The translations under genes and the position numbers were made by a program. DNA of 64,000 nucleotides from Cyclina sinensis (taxonomy: Eukaryota > Mollusca > Bivalvia > Venerida > Veneridae): assembly GCA_012932295.1 (NCBI GenBank), contig JAAONU010000002.1, forward strand, positions 38,189,521 to 38,253,520, written 5' to 3'. Shown in pieces: positions 25,131 through 35,195 of the stretch. The notes beneath the pieces were generated by a model. That model saw nothing but the letters and a program-made list of their open reading frames with translations. It searched no databases and was not told the DNA's origin. Within the stretch, counting starts at the first letter, position 1. Each line of letters begins with the position of its first letter.

Positions 25131-25203
25131 TGGCTCGACTGGGTCTCGAACCCAGGGCCTTCCGCTTACAGGGTGGACACTCAACCAGCTGAGCTACCAA
25201 GCC
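25131..25203 (-). tRNA. tRNA-like sequence (Thr-UGU-like), minus strand
   Basis: Read on the minus strand it folds as a cloverleaf: acceptor GGCTTGG pairs with TCGAGCC plus A, D arm TAGCTCAGCTGGTTGAG has a good A box, and the T arm CTGGGTTCGAGACCCAG has a good B box. The anticodon stem TCCAC/GCGGA has one mismatch, and the loop CCTGTAA would give anticodon TGU. Position 33 is C instead of the near-universal U, and an inverted partner lies 150 bp away. A tRNA-derived repeat is therefore more likely than a working tRNA gene. Confidence 0.4.
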
Positions 25204-25353
25204 ACACAGTTCTGCCTTATCAATTTATTACCTATTATCCTGTACCCGGCTATATATACCCCCTCCGAATTTGGAATTCATCCTGAATTCTTAGAGTCAC
25301 AGAGAATGTTGTGACACATTCTTGAAGTGCCGAAGCAGTAGCCATATTATAAT

Positions 25354-25426
25354 GGCTTGGTACCTCAGTTGGTAGAGTGTCCACCCTGTAAATGGAAGGC
25401 CCTGGGTTTGAGTCCCAGTCTAGCCA
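25354..25426 (+). repeat. tRNA-like sequence, plus-strand partner
   Basis: About 90% identical to the minus-strand copy at 25131-25203, with a more degenerate B box (GGGTTTGAGTCCC) and D arm (TACCTCAGTTGGTAGAG). Probably a decayed pol III-type repeat head. Confidence 0.5.
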
Positions 25427-26007
25427 TGATTTTTCACCACTTGTTAACATTTGGCACCATGGTTCTGCCTTATCAATTTATCACTGATAAACCTGTATCA
25501 GTCTACATTAACAAGCCAGGAAAAGAAGAAAATATGTGTGGTCCAGTGATCTCTTTTCTTTTTCACTTTATACTAACAGTATTTGTTTCATTGTGAACAT
25601 TCTTTGGAGCTTTGAAGGTGTGGAAGTAGGGGACATTTAAACAGATGGTTACTAGTGTACAGGGTCCTAAACTCATAGCTTGAAGTGGTTAAAATAATAG
25701 CAGAGGTCTGATGAAGTAACAAGACAAAATGCACTAAAGTTTTTGTCTCAAGTCCCCTGTTACAATGCATAGAAACTTCTTAAGAGCTGTTTTTATAAAT
25801 TTTCACAAATAAAAGACTTAATGCATACTAATTAAAACATTAACAAAAAAAGCAGAGACAAACAAGAGCTTACCCATACACATTTAATATGTTCATCTTA
25901 TAGTTTTGACTTCAGAAAGTCTGAGAGTGTATAGATTCAGTTAACTTAAAGTTTCAATAATGGTCTGAATGTTAATATTAACATTTTAAATGTTTCCATA
26001 TTTTCAG

Positions 26008-26182
26008 AGTTCTGGAGACATGAAGAAGAAGTACGGGATAGATACAAAGAACATGGGGTACAAACCGGGTGGGGGAAATGTACAGGTGTTCTCACAGAAA
26101 ATTGACACAAAGTCAGTCACACCCCGCACAGACACAACCAAACCTAAGTCAGTACTCAGTCCAAGAATTAGTCCTTCAAAAG
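26008..26182 (+). CDS. tau: Tau gene exon: degenerate repeat plus linker
   Basis: 175-bp exon with acceptor TTTCCATATTTTCAG and donor TCAAAAG|GTGAGT (near-consensus), starting in phase 0 and ending in phase 1. It encodes SSGDMKKKYGIDTKNMGYKP, then GGGNVQVFSQKID and a Ser/Thr/Pro-rich basic linker (SVTPRTDTTKPKSVLSPRIS). The first part is a diverged microtubule-binding repeat that keeps PGGGNVQV but lacks KxGS. The linker has SP and TP sites like the region before R1 in tau. Its phase-0 start accepts either exon 16908-16957 or the cysteine-rich exon. Confidence 0.85.
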
Positions 26183-26950
26183 GTGAGTTATTTCTAAAAC
26201 AGATCGCTCATTTTGTATTCTATTAATGCACCAAATTCTGCAGTAAAACTTAAACTTTTCTGAAAGGGCAGTGAAATATTTCAGAATTTGTCTTGAAAGT
26301 GACTAGTATGACTTTAGACTGATATTGTTGATATAAAGTCCAAAGTGTCTACCAGTATTCTGGGTATTTTATTCCTAAGTTATTTCGGAAATAGTAAGGT
26401 AAGTTTTGGAGACTTAATATAATCCATTGTAAATATGATACAGGTGTATCTGTGACAAAATTTAAGCCAAGCAGAAGAATATAGATATTACAGAATTTAG
26501 ATCATGTATTTATAATATCTGTTGTCAGATAGGAGGGTAAGCTAAAAGAATTTATGATACACTTTGATAAAAAGGTTGTACATGGAGTTAAATATCAAAG
26601 CACTGTAAGTACTTTTGGATTGATGATCTTCGAATAAGACAATAGATTATACAGTAACTTGTGAATATCAAGTAAAACCTATATCAAATACAGGCTTAGG
26701 TTTAAGATTTTGTAAAAGTTTTTATTAGGTTTCAGCTTCCTCAAGAATTTACTTACTTTTAACTGACATGTGTGATGTTCTGTGTCTAAAATGTTTAGTG
26801 CTATTGATTTTACATTTTAAGCTTAAACTTTTTTCTTTGCCTTGGAAACAATAACATTGTTTCTTCTCTTTCATCTTTCTTATTTAGTCTTGAATGTCAT
26901 TTAAATTTTATTCAACATTCTGATGTCTTTATTTGATATTTGCATTTCAG

Positions 26951-27051
26951 AGAAATCTCCGGCACCTAAAGTCCCCACTCCCAATACAAAAAGTGCGCAA
27001 TCAAAGATAGGGTCTCTCAATAATGTGAAACATTCTCCAGGAGGTGGTAAT
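26951..27051 (+). CDS. tau: Tau gene exon: repeat homologous to MAPT R1
   Basis: 101-bp exon (acceptor TTTGCATTTCAG, donor GGTAAT|GTAAGT), starting in phase 1 and ending in phase 0. It encodes KSPAPKVPTPNTK followed by SAQSKIGSLNNVKHSPGGGN. This matches the human tau segment [20 protein letters not shown], which leads into HQPGGGK, including the KIGS motif phosphorylated by MARK kinases in tau (Ser262). It is the first canonical repeat of the array and corresponds to the 3' part of human MAPT exon 9. Confidence 0.93.
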
Positions 27052-27300
27052 GTAAGTATACCAAAGAATTACTCATTGTTCATCGGCTGAATCATTTTTT
27101 AATTACATAATTAATAAAGATTAGAAAGACAGAATGGGAAAGTCTTAATTTCACATATTCTCATATTCACTTGGTTCTAAAGTGGTGCATTTGATGAAAC
27201 AGAAGATCATATTGCCTCAGTATTGTAATCAAAGTCTCCCAAATGTTTTTCTTGGGTGAAAAAAAATGTTACTTTGGCTCCAAAAGTGTGAATGTGGAAT

Positions 27301-27385
27301 CACAAGTGTTTCTCAGCCATGGTAGGATTTGAACCAGCAATTTCTAATTGAGTCTAGCACTTAGCCTCTTGACCACTACTCCTCA
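27301..27385 (-). repeat. Possible tRNA-derived SINE fragment in intron
   Basis: On the minus strand the sequence reads TAGTGGTCAAGAGGCTAAGT and later GGTTCAAATCCTACCATGGC, which look like A and B boxes about 35 bp apart. No cloverleaf is complete. It lies between two repeat exons. Confidence 0.35.
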
Positions 27386-27450
27386 AGCTTTGTCAATGTA
27401 ACATAAAAGAAGTAAAACATAAACGAACTATAAAAGTTGATGGTTTACAG

Positions 27451-27549
27451 GTAAAAGTATTGAACACCAAAGTAGACTTTTCCAATGTCCAAAGTAAAGT
27501 TGGTTCCAAAGACAAGATTGACCATAAACCCAAAGGTGGTGACAAAAAG
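27451..27549 (+). CDS. tau: Tau gene exon: repeat homologous to MAPT R2/exon 10
   Basis: 99-bp, phase 0-0 exon (acceptor TGGTTTACAG, donor AAAAAG|GTAAGC) of 33 codons: VKVLNTKVDF, then SNVQSKVGSKDKIDHKP and KGGDKK. It aligns directly with human R2 (NVQSKCGSKDNIKHVPGGG). Human exon 10 is also a single-repeat, phase-0 exon of 93 bp. The human repeat cysteine (SKCGS) is Val here, and the first Gly of PGGG is Lys (PKGG). Confidence 0.95.
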
Positions 27550-28278
27550 GTAAGCTGTCCATTTCATTCACTTATACATGGTATTCACAGCCCTTTGAAA
27601 ATGCTAATACATTAATATGTGAAATTTTCATTGTTTTAACTTTTTGTGTTCCTCATAGTGCAGATTTAGAGCTGAAGGTCTCTGAAGCAATAGTGGAAGT
27701 GTTCATTTATTTATTCAGAGAGAATTTTAGCAGAACAAAAGATATTAAAGTTCTCAGGCTGTGTAGTTTTACCTAAGGACTTGATAAACAGTGACACTAT
27801 GGATAGGTTAAGCTAGCAAAAATTCATTTTAATGACTTTTAATGTCATAGTGTTTCATTGAAGTCCAGTTGAGATCTGGAATATACATGACTATTGAGGA
27901 AGCCATGGAATGGAAAGATTTAAGATAGTTGAGTCATAAGCTATAAAATAAAGCGAAGGTCATAAGGTTTATAAGGTCTATATTTTCAGATCAGTACCAT
28001 GTTTTTTTTTTCAGTAGTGTGGCGTGCTTAGCTTGTATATGTCATATATCAGTAAACTTTAGTAGTTCCCTACATACCATACATATATACTCTTGAGTGA
28101 TGCTTTCTTTAGTGTGCACCAGAATATTTTTTCCATTTCGTTTTTTATTATTTCTGTTATTTCCTGCCCAATTTTACTTGTTTGCAAACCTCGGTCCATT
28201 TAGCTTCTTTCAGGATGTCAACATTAGCCCCAGAAGTTGACTAATTTGTGTTTTTGTTTGCGATTTTATTTTCTACAG

Positions 28279-28368
28279 ATTGAGACTCAAAAATTAAACT
28301 GGCAGACAGAGTCAAAAGTCGGCAGTTTAAAGAATGTGACGTATTCACCAGGTGGAGGAAACGTAAAA
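28279..28368 (+). CDS. tau: Tau gene exon: canonical repeat
   Basis: 90-bp, phase 0-0 exon (acceptor TTTATTTTCTACAG, donor GTAAAA|GTATGC): IETQKLNWQTESKVGSLKNV, then TYSPGGGNVK. IETQKL echoes the IETHKL that follows PGGGNKK in vertebrate tau R4. It keeps KVGS and PGGG. If the donor is skipped, translation runs on into the intron and ends at about 28444. Confidence 0.93.
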
Positions 28369-30581
28369 GTATGCTTCTTGCGCTTTTGTGTTTTAACGAT
28401 CTTTATTTATTGTAGTATGACCAGAAAATACAGATGCAGCAACTAAACTTTAATATGAGTATATCATACTTACAAATTATTCCATGGTAAAATTTATTTC
28501 ATGTGTTCTACCATAAGCTAAATTCATGCAAGAAAAAGTTTCCGTTGTCATTCCCTGGGTTGTCCTAAAGCCTTTGAACATTTCTGTTAAATATTTCTGT
28601 TAAATATTTATAAGATTTGACATAAAAGAAGTCACCAGGTAGGAAAAGACTTCATTAACATTCATTTCAAGGTTTAATATGAATTTTGCTGCAAGAAATC
28701 ATGTTTTTATGCCCCTGAAGGAGAGCATATTGTTTTTGAACTGTCTGTTAGTCTGTCCAAAAACTTTAACATTGCTCATAACTTCCTTATTGATAAATGG
28801 ATTTACTTTATACTGGAACACAACACCCTTTTGGACAAGACCTTCCTACTGATATATATAGTTTTATGAACTTGACCCCTGAATGACCTTGACCACAAAA
28901 GTCAAATTGTCAAACATATTTAATATTGGCCAAATTTCCCTTATTGCTAAGCAGATTAAGATCATGTTTGCATGCAACAAATCTTTTGTAGAAATCTTCC
29001 AAATGCTCTTATTTGTATTTACCTTGACCCATAAATAACCTTGACCTTGAGGGGAAATGGAAAAATAAAAAACCCACTTATTTGAATCAACAGATTTAGT
29101 TCATGTTTGCATGCAACATCCCTTTGGGAGAGATCTTCCAAATGACATATATTTTTTTTACATTGACCCCTAAATGACCTTGACCTTGAGGTCAAATTGT
29201 AAAAAATAACCACTTCTTTTGAAGGATCCTTTAATCTATTGTCATCTGGTCCTCAACTCAAAGCACCACTTTGGGGGCATAGTCATCTTTCAGTGACAGT
29301 TCTTTTTCATTATTATTTACATGTTTATAAATGACCTAAAAAAGAGTTCAACAAATTGTATTTCACAGGGGTTTTATATATAAGTTTTAAAAAACTTAAG
29401 TCATGTACATTAATTTTCATTGTATTTTTCACTTAAATGGAAGTTTTACATTTGGTATTTTATAAGAGTCATAAGTTTAAGAAAAGTTACTGCTTTTATC
29501 TTATTTGAATATTTCATTTTAATTTGTTATTCTGGTAATCTTGTGGAAATCTAACTCCTTTAACTATCATAATTTGAAGAATATTTTCTATCATGTGCCC
29601 TTCTTAGTATAGTATTAAGTCATTTAGTGTGTCAAGTGTGACAGTGAGTGACGTGGTTGGGTGTGTGATTGTTTCATTCTATAATATATGTTGTTCTTCA
29701 AGTGTTACACTGATTTTATTTTCAAAGATTTGAAATAGTATTATGCTGTGATTAGGTATACTAGAGTTAACATTTTGTCAATATGTGAATGTTAATAAAG
29801 ATCAAAGCAGCTACCGGTATATTGTCCTGTCAGCAATCCTTCGGACATTATATGTGCAAACAATATCTACCTTATAGTACATAAGAAGGGAAGAAAATAT
29901 TATATAATATAGTTAAGTCCTGTTAGCAGGATCAATCAGAATATATTCTTATTATTTATTCGGTCTTATAAGCGGACCTTTATTGTTCTAAATTTCAGAC
30001 TTTGATTCTTTCAAGTTGCTGAATTTTTTGTGATTTTGCAATAATCAGAGGGGTCATAATAGAGAGACTCTACTGTATAAATGTTGCTGCTTTGATGGCT
30101 ATGAAAATTAGCTACATGGGAATGAAAATTAGCTAAGTGTTAATGAAATGGAATAAATTGTTCTAAAACTTCAAATGTATATGAAAAGGAGAAAGAATAT
30201 TATGAAATAGAAAGTGTTTGAAGTGAGGAAGAAAACACAGGTAAGATTTTATATTTTTTATATTTTTCTACCTTTTGCACTTAACGCTTCATTCTAATTT
30301 ATATAAATACAATATGAACTATATATTGCATGCTGTTTGAAGTTGCAATAGTTAATATACTGTATGTAGCAACTTTTGCTTTCTGAAATATAGCAGCTTT
30401 TGTAAAACATGGGACAACAAGGTGTTTTGAAAAATTGCTTTCTTAAAACAGGGTCTGAATAATTTGAATAGTGTGTTTCACCCGAAACACTAAATGATAT
30501 TTCATTAAAGTTGTATGTTTGTTGTTAACATATTTCTTAATACATTTGTTTTAACTTTGTGGTATGATTTAAATTGCATAG
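28369..30581 (+). other. Intron with interspersed repeat
   Basis: 2.2-kb intron. From about 28709 to 29305 it contains a dispersed element with ends ATGCCCCTGAAGGAGAGCAT and GGGGGCATAGTCATCTTTCA, and repeated AATGACCTTGACC phrases, related to sequence at 53640-54045. No exon was supported in the remainder. Confidence 0.5.
28709..29305. mobile_element. Interspersed non-coding element
   Basis: It begins TATGCCCCTGAAGGAGAGCA and ends near GGGGGCATAGTCATC...CAGTGACAGTTCTT, so the ends are short inverted copies (ATGCCCC/GGGGCAT). The interior (AAAACTTTAACATTGCTCATAACTTCC) matches 53710-53750. No ORF of significance. Confidence 0.45.
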
Positions 30582-30653
30582 GATGGTACTGGTTTAACTC
30601 AGGGAACCATGAATACCAGGGAGAATATTCACTATCAGCCAGGAAAAGGAAAT
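30582..30653 (+). CDS. tau: Tau gene exon: short decayed repeat
   Basis: 72-bp, phase 0-0 candidate (acceptor TTGCATAG, donor GGAAAT|GTATGT) encoding DGTGLTQGTMNTRENIHYQP and then GKGN. The second half fits the repeat pattern xxxxENIHYxPGGGN, with PGKG in place of PGGG, TMNT where KVGS should be, and the first 6-9 residues missing. It is probably a diverging cassette. The acceptor is weak, so it may be rarely used. Confidence 0.6.
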
Positions 30654-31262
30654 GTATGTATATAAGCATTCTTGGAAGATTGAATTTTAATGTCCAACTC
30701 TTATACAAAACAGTTGGTTGAAGTTACATATCTTAAAATTAAAACTTTACTCATAATATGGTCCTCGAAAAAATGCCAAAAATCTAAGACCTGTAACTGT
30801 TTAGAAATGTTAGAACAGCAATTTCTTCAAACTTACATTTTCCACACAAATCCATTATAAATATTGACATAGAGAATGGTCACAAGTGATTGTTCATGTA
30901 TTTGATAACAAAATCCATCTATATGTAATGTTATAGACTTAATCTTGGATCCATTCTATAATAGTTTTACTGATAACAAAGTGAGCAAGAATAATATGCT
31001 ATTTGGTTCAGTTTGGTGGAGCAGCAAATTTGATAACTATTGTAAGGCACATTGACACTCTTTGGTTTTACTGGTGCCCTATAGCAGGCTTGCAGAAATC
31101 CAACAAATCGTCAGTCCAGACCAATTCAGAACATCTGGGACCAGTTCGCATCTCCAAAAGTTCCATTTCAGTTGGTCCAGAAATTGACCATTTTCTATAG
31201 TCATACTTTTTTTTTTTTTATAGAAAACTTTGTTTTGCAAATTTCTCATTCTTTTTCCTAAG

Positions 31263-31361
31263 GTACCTGAGCCATATGAGGAAGATTTAGACTGGGATGT
31301 GGACCCTAAAGTGAACACTCTGGATAATCTTGGTTATGAACCTGGAGGAGGTCTAGTAAAG
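31263..31361 (+). CDS. tau: Tau gene exon: diverged repeat
   Basis: 99-bp, phase 0-0 exon (acceptor TTCTTTTTCCTAAG, donor GTAAAG|GTTTGT): VPEPYEEDLDWDVDPKVNTL, then DNLGYEPGGGLVK. PGGG and the aromatic W of the inter-repeat are kept. KxGS is replaced by KVNT, and the inter-repeat is acidic instead of basic, so microtubule affinity should be lower. Confidence 0.85.
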
Positions 31362-31807
31362 GTTTGTGTGGACATGTTTCTGTATAAAAATAACAATACT
31401 CAGATGATAGGAATTATATGGGAAACTTAATTAAAGGTATTTGAGATAGAGAAGAAAGTTTTTTCATATTCAAACTTCCTGTGAAAGAAATATTCTCATA
31501 AATGACACATGCAACTTTCAGAGTAATGCATTTGTTTCGTAAACAAACATGTTCATGGTATTATAAGAATATGTAAATTAAGTTTGGCTTTTAAAAAGTT
31601 TTAAGTTGACATTAGCAAAATAGTATTTGTATCTTTGTTTGAAAGATAGTATTGTCTAAAAGTTACTTTAGGTTTTTCCATCAGTTGTTAAGTTGAATTT
31701 GTTAAATTTGATATAATTTGATTATCCTATTTCAAAAGGATGTCTTTGTTCCAGTAAGCTTGTAAGAATGTAGTTACATCACCCAGTATTATGGTGTATT
31801 ATTTCAG

Positions 31808-34771
31808 ATATTTCATGAAAAGTTAGATTGGAAAGCAGAGCCAAAGGTTGACACTGGTTTACAAAGGAGAGGAGAAAATATTTTGTGGAAGCCTGATAGT
31901 CAAAGATATGATAGTTCCAAGCAACAAGTTGCTATCACCATTGAACCAGTCCCTGAAAGATTTAATCACACATACCTGGATCCTGTTCCAGAAGTAGAAT
32001 ACCAGTCTGCAGCAGATGTAAGAAGGAACCAGACACAGACAGAACCAGTCAGTGGATCTTTCTCAAAATCTGAACCAGTCACAAATGATATCCTAGACCA
32101 GACAGATGGTGCCCATATTGCTAATGATAAAATAAGTAAGACATTTGATAAGGACTGGAACCAAGGACCACCACCACCAAAACCACCAAGATGTACTCAT
32201 AAACAGTGGGAGCTTGAAAGTTCAAATGTCTCCCAAGGTAATGATAAATCAGATGAAAGGGAAATTTTGACATTAACCAAAGAAGAACTGGATGAAATCA
32301 TGCAGAACAAAGATCTTGATGACACTGTGGAGAAAGGAAATAGTCAGCTAAATGAGCAAAATATAGACGAAGAAATTTTAACCCAAGAAGACTCACCTGT
32401 GCAAATAGATGGTAAGCTTCAGGTTGATATCCCAATTACTGATATAATTGATGAAGATGGACAAGGAAATATTTCAGTAGATCATAAAGAGGAGACATTC
32501 GTGTTGGAGCGAGAAGTCATTGATCAATACAGAGGGAAAGAAAATGTAGATATTTCAAAGAAGCCATTACCAAAAAGGAATAAAGGCTTTGTAAACAAGA
32601 TGAAAAGTCTTTTTTCTTCAAAACATAAAGAAGACAATAATGATAGAAAGAAAGGAAAAAGGTTTTCTAGTACCAGTTTTAACATAAATAGGTCAAATTC
32701 AAACACTAGTAGAATCAGTATTAAAGGTAAGAAGTTGAAAGATTTTGCAACAGAAGAAGAGAAGGAAATAGAGCTCATGGTGAAATACCTTGGATACCAT
32801 AGTCCCAAACTAGCTAGAAAAGGTGTCATAGAATCAGACTTGGAAACTAAAGACAAGAAATCTACAGACAAGAAAAAGAAACAACTTTCAAAGAAGAAAA
32901 ATGTTGAGAAAATGAAACAAGTTGAGAAACTGGCCAACCTTGGATATCAAAGTCCAAAACTAGCAGAGAGAAAAGGAAAGCCAGTTATCATGACAGGTTC
33001 TCCTAGACAAAAGAGAAAGACAGAAATGGAAGTAAGGGGAGTGATTGCTGGTACAGCTAGGCAATTTGATGATGAAAAAAATAGAGTGGATCATCTAAGT
33101 GGGGAAACTGTGACTAGGATCCATGTTAAAGAAGGGATACAGAGTGACTACCAGGATATTGATTTTGGAGCCAATGTTTCAGATACCAGAAATGGTAAAA
33201 ATTATGAAATCTTTGGTAACCCTGCTGCTGCAGAAGATAGAAGTTTATTGCTTGAGAAAATGCATGGAGAACCAACACATGTTTTTGCTAATGAAGGGTA
33301 TGAGTATGATGATGTTGCATCTGATGAAGATATAGAAAAGCCTTCTGAAGATGATAGTAATGAATATTCTGAAGATGAAAAGCATACAAGTGTTGCAGAG
33401 ATAAATATAAAGGGTAAAAAGGTTTCAAAGAAAGGGATTCAAACTACGACATTCAAATTCAAGATGGACAAAAGGCCAACAAGTCCACTGAATGAGATAA
33501 AACAGGAAATGATTGAGCATATGGAACAAAGATTTCCAAGTTCCGAAGACAAAACAGATATTGAAAAACAGATGCATAGAAAAATCAGCATGAATGATGA
33601 ATTTGTAGGAACTGCACATGATAAGTTTGGGTATGCTGTTGTGCTTAAAGTAGAAGATGGACCATCATTAGAGCTTAGAGATAATCCTGGAAAAGCAATG
33701 GCAGACATAGAAAACGAACAGTTAAAATCTAGAAGTTCAAATTATGAGAAAAGGAGCATTGATTCCAGTGGATCAGGTAGCATGGAAAGAGATGCTATGA
33801 GAGGGTCTAAAGGTAAAATTCAGAAAGAGTCCAGACCTGCACCAGATGAACCAGAACATGAACTGACATTGGAAGAGGAACTTAGAGCAGCATTGGCAAA
33901 TATAAGTGATAATGAAAATTCTTTCTTAAAGTCACCACGGAGACATGAAGGAACTGAGACAGGATCTAGACCTGGGACACCAAAGATCCCTGTAAAACCC
34001 CTCTGGATGAAGGCAGATGAGGAAGGTAGAGGAACAGGTTTGAATGAAAGATATGGATTAAGAAGGTACATGAGTGATGAGAATTTATCAAGACCTTCAC
34101 AGGCAAATTTTGTACGGTCAAACAGGACTCAGAGTATGATGGTTAGAAAACAAGGCTTACCAGGCAAGGGGCCTTTGTTTGGATCTGGTGAGATGCTTTC
34201 AGGCAGTGGAGCAGTCAAAGTACAGTCTGGCACAACCCCTGTGGCTGTGCATTCTGGAAGTGAAAGTAACTTAGCAAGGTCTTTCAAGATGATAAACCTG
34301 AGTGGTGCAATGCAATTTATATCAACTCAGTCAGAAAGTGACCTTAGTCAGGACTCTGCCTCAGCCCCTGTTTACAAAGCAGGGAAGTATTCTGCTCAGT
34401 TTACTTGTAGGCAGGAAGAGGCTTTGTCTGTTCCGTCAGGAGTTTTTGGAATAGGCAAATGTGGAGATATTACTTCAAAGGAAAATTATGGAAAATTGGA
34501 CTCTAAACTGTGTAGTGGAAGCTGTCAGGCTGGAGTATCAGAAAACAAAGAAATGAAGAATGATCCCATGACAAATGAATCAAGTGTGACAAGAAAGTCA
34601 ACAGGGTATAGAAATGAAGGACAGGTGCAAACCTCAAAGACAGAAGAAGTGGTTGACATGGTGACAAAGTGCACAGCAGTATATAGCATGCTAATAACTT
34701 GTAAAATAGCAGGACACATAGCATTAAATAATGTGTTTTCAAAAAAAAATTTCAGTTTGGATCTAAAATAG
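31808..34771 (+). CDS. tau: Tau gene 3-kb disordered exon, possible terminal exon
   Basis: An open frame of 987 codons runs from acceptor GGTGTATTATTTCAG to TAG at 34769. It starts with a truncated repeat (IFHEKLDWKAEPKVDTGLQR), then long, charged, apparently disordered sequence: PPPPKPPR (about 32167), a Lys-rich patch (about 32540-32680), twin LGYxSPKLA motifs (about 32790 and 32940), a Glu/Asp-rich acidic stretch (about 33290-33390), a basophilic-kinase-like RRYMSDENLSRP (about 34064), and Ser-rich tails. An AATAAA lies at 34908, so this can be a 3'-terminal exon. Phase-0 GT sites near the end (CAG|GTGCAA at 34624, ATG|GTGACA at 34660, GCA|GTATAT at 34679) could instead join it to 35831, but none is strong. 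Large disordered exons are known in MAP2, MAP4 and tau, but there they lie before the repeats and not among them. Confidence 0.9.
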   Translation: MFHEKLDWKAEPKVDTGLQRRGENILWKPDSQRYDSSKQQVAITIEPVPERFNHTYLDPVPEVEYQSAADVRRNQTQTEPVSGSFSKSEPVTNDILDQTDGAHIANDKISKTFDKDWNQGPPPPKPPRCTHKQWELESSNVSQGNDKSDEREILTLTKEELDEIMQNKDLDDTVEKGNSQLNEQNIDEEILTQEDSPVQIDGKLQVDIPITDIIDEDGQGNISVDHKEETFVLEREVIDQYRGKENVDISKKPLPKRNKGFVNKMKSLFSSKHKEDNNDRKKGKRFSSTSFNINRSNSNTSRISIKGKKLKDFATEEEKEIELMVKYLGYHSPKLARKGVIESDLETKDKKSTDKKKKQLSKKKNVEKMKQVEKLANLGYQSPKLAERKGKPVIMTGSPRQKRKTEMEVRGVIAGTARQFDDEKNRVDHLSGETVTRIHVKEGIQSDYQDIDFGANVSDTRNGKNYEIFGNPAAAEDRSLLLEKMHGEPTHVFANEGYEYDDVASDEDIEKPSEDDSNEYSEDEKHTSVAEINIKGKKVSKKGIQTTTFKFKMDKRPTSPLNEIKQEMIEHMEQRFPSSEDKTDIEKQMHRKISMNDEFVGTAHDKFGYAVVLKVEDGPSLELRDNPGKAMADIENEQLKSRSSNYEKRSIDSSGSGSMERDAMRGSKGKIQKESRPAPDEPEHELTLEEELRAALANISDNENSFLKSPRRHEGTETGSRPGTPKIPVKPLWMKADEEGRGTGLNERYGLRRYMSDENLSRPSQANFVRSNRTQSMMVRKQGLPGKGPLFGSGEMLSGSGAVKVQSGTTPVAVHSGSESNLARSFKMINLSGAMQFISTQSESDLSQDSASAPVYKAGKYSAQFTCRQEEALSVPSGVFGIGKCGDITSKENYGKLDSKLCSGSCQAGVSENKEMKNDPMTNESSVTRKSTGYRNEGQVQTSKTEEVVDMVTKCTAVYSMLITCKIAGHIALNNVFSKKNFSLDLK

Positions 34772-34907
34772 AATCTAAGATACTTGCTCATCAGTAAAAT
34801 GTTTATTTTAAAGAGGCATACCCTAAAATTAAGTGTATTCTGTTTTCTTTCAAATAATTAAAATGTGAATGATTTTGAATATAATAACAACTTAATGTCA
34901 AGGTATC

Positions 34908-34913
34908 AATAAA
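34908..34913 (+). terminator. Candidate poly(A) signal after the large exon
   Basis: AATAAA 137 bp after the TAG at 34771, in AT-rich sequence. It supports, but does not prove, transcript ends here. Confidence 0.4.
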
Positions 34914-35161
34914 AAAATTCCATAGTGCAACAGATAAACTGAAAACATCACTATTAGTCTTTTATTAAAGAGTTTTGTACTATTTTTGAGTGGGTAGCCA
35001 TTTATTCCAAATGAATGCTTTCTGGCTGTCTTAACGCCTAAAGAAGAAATTTTTGATCATATATTCTTTGCTAAATCATCAATAATTTTTCGTTTTGTAA
35101 CAAAAGAGCCAGTAGAATTCATATGCAGTATATCATCTGTTGAATGTAGGGTCTCTCCCTT

Positions 35162-35195
<34 letters not shown>

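Larger units (their letters stand above)
25112..25445. repeat. Palindromic element with two tRNA-like arms
   Basis: Arms 25112-25204 and 25353-25445 are inverted copies. The outer AACAGGTGGTGAAAAATCGTGG is mirrored by the outer right end, and each arm carries one tRNA-like sequence. Between them lie 148 bp. The phrase TTCTGCCTTATCAATTTAT occurs inside the spacer (about 25209) and again just right of the element (about 25463). This may be an inverted tRNA-derived SINE pair. Confidence 0.7.
22278..26007 (+). other. Intron with poly(A), 29-bp minisatellite and tRNA-like palindrome
   Basis: 3.7-kb intron. It contains a run of 25 A (22772-22796), a 29-bp minisatellite (24083-24413) and an inverted pair of tRNA-like sequences (25112-25445). 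No other exon was supported. Confidence 0.55.

Noticed and set aside
32721..32733. Strong donor-like AAAG|GTAAGA inside the large exon (and others at 32236 and 32411).
   Set aside because: They are in phase 1, whereas the following repeat exons all start in phase 0, so their use would shift the frame. They arise from Gly-Lys/Gly-Asn codons (GGT AAG, GGT AAT).
32524..32937. 137-aa minus-strand ORF.
   Set aside because: It is antisense to the Lys-rich part of the large exon. Its Phe/Leu/Ser-rich composition is what the complement of AAA/AAG/GAA codons gives.
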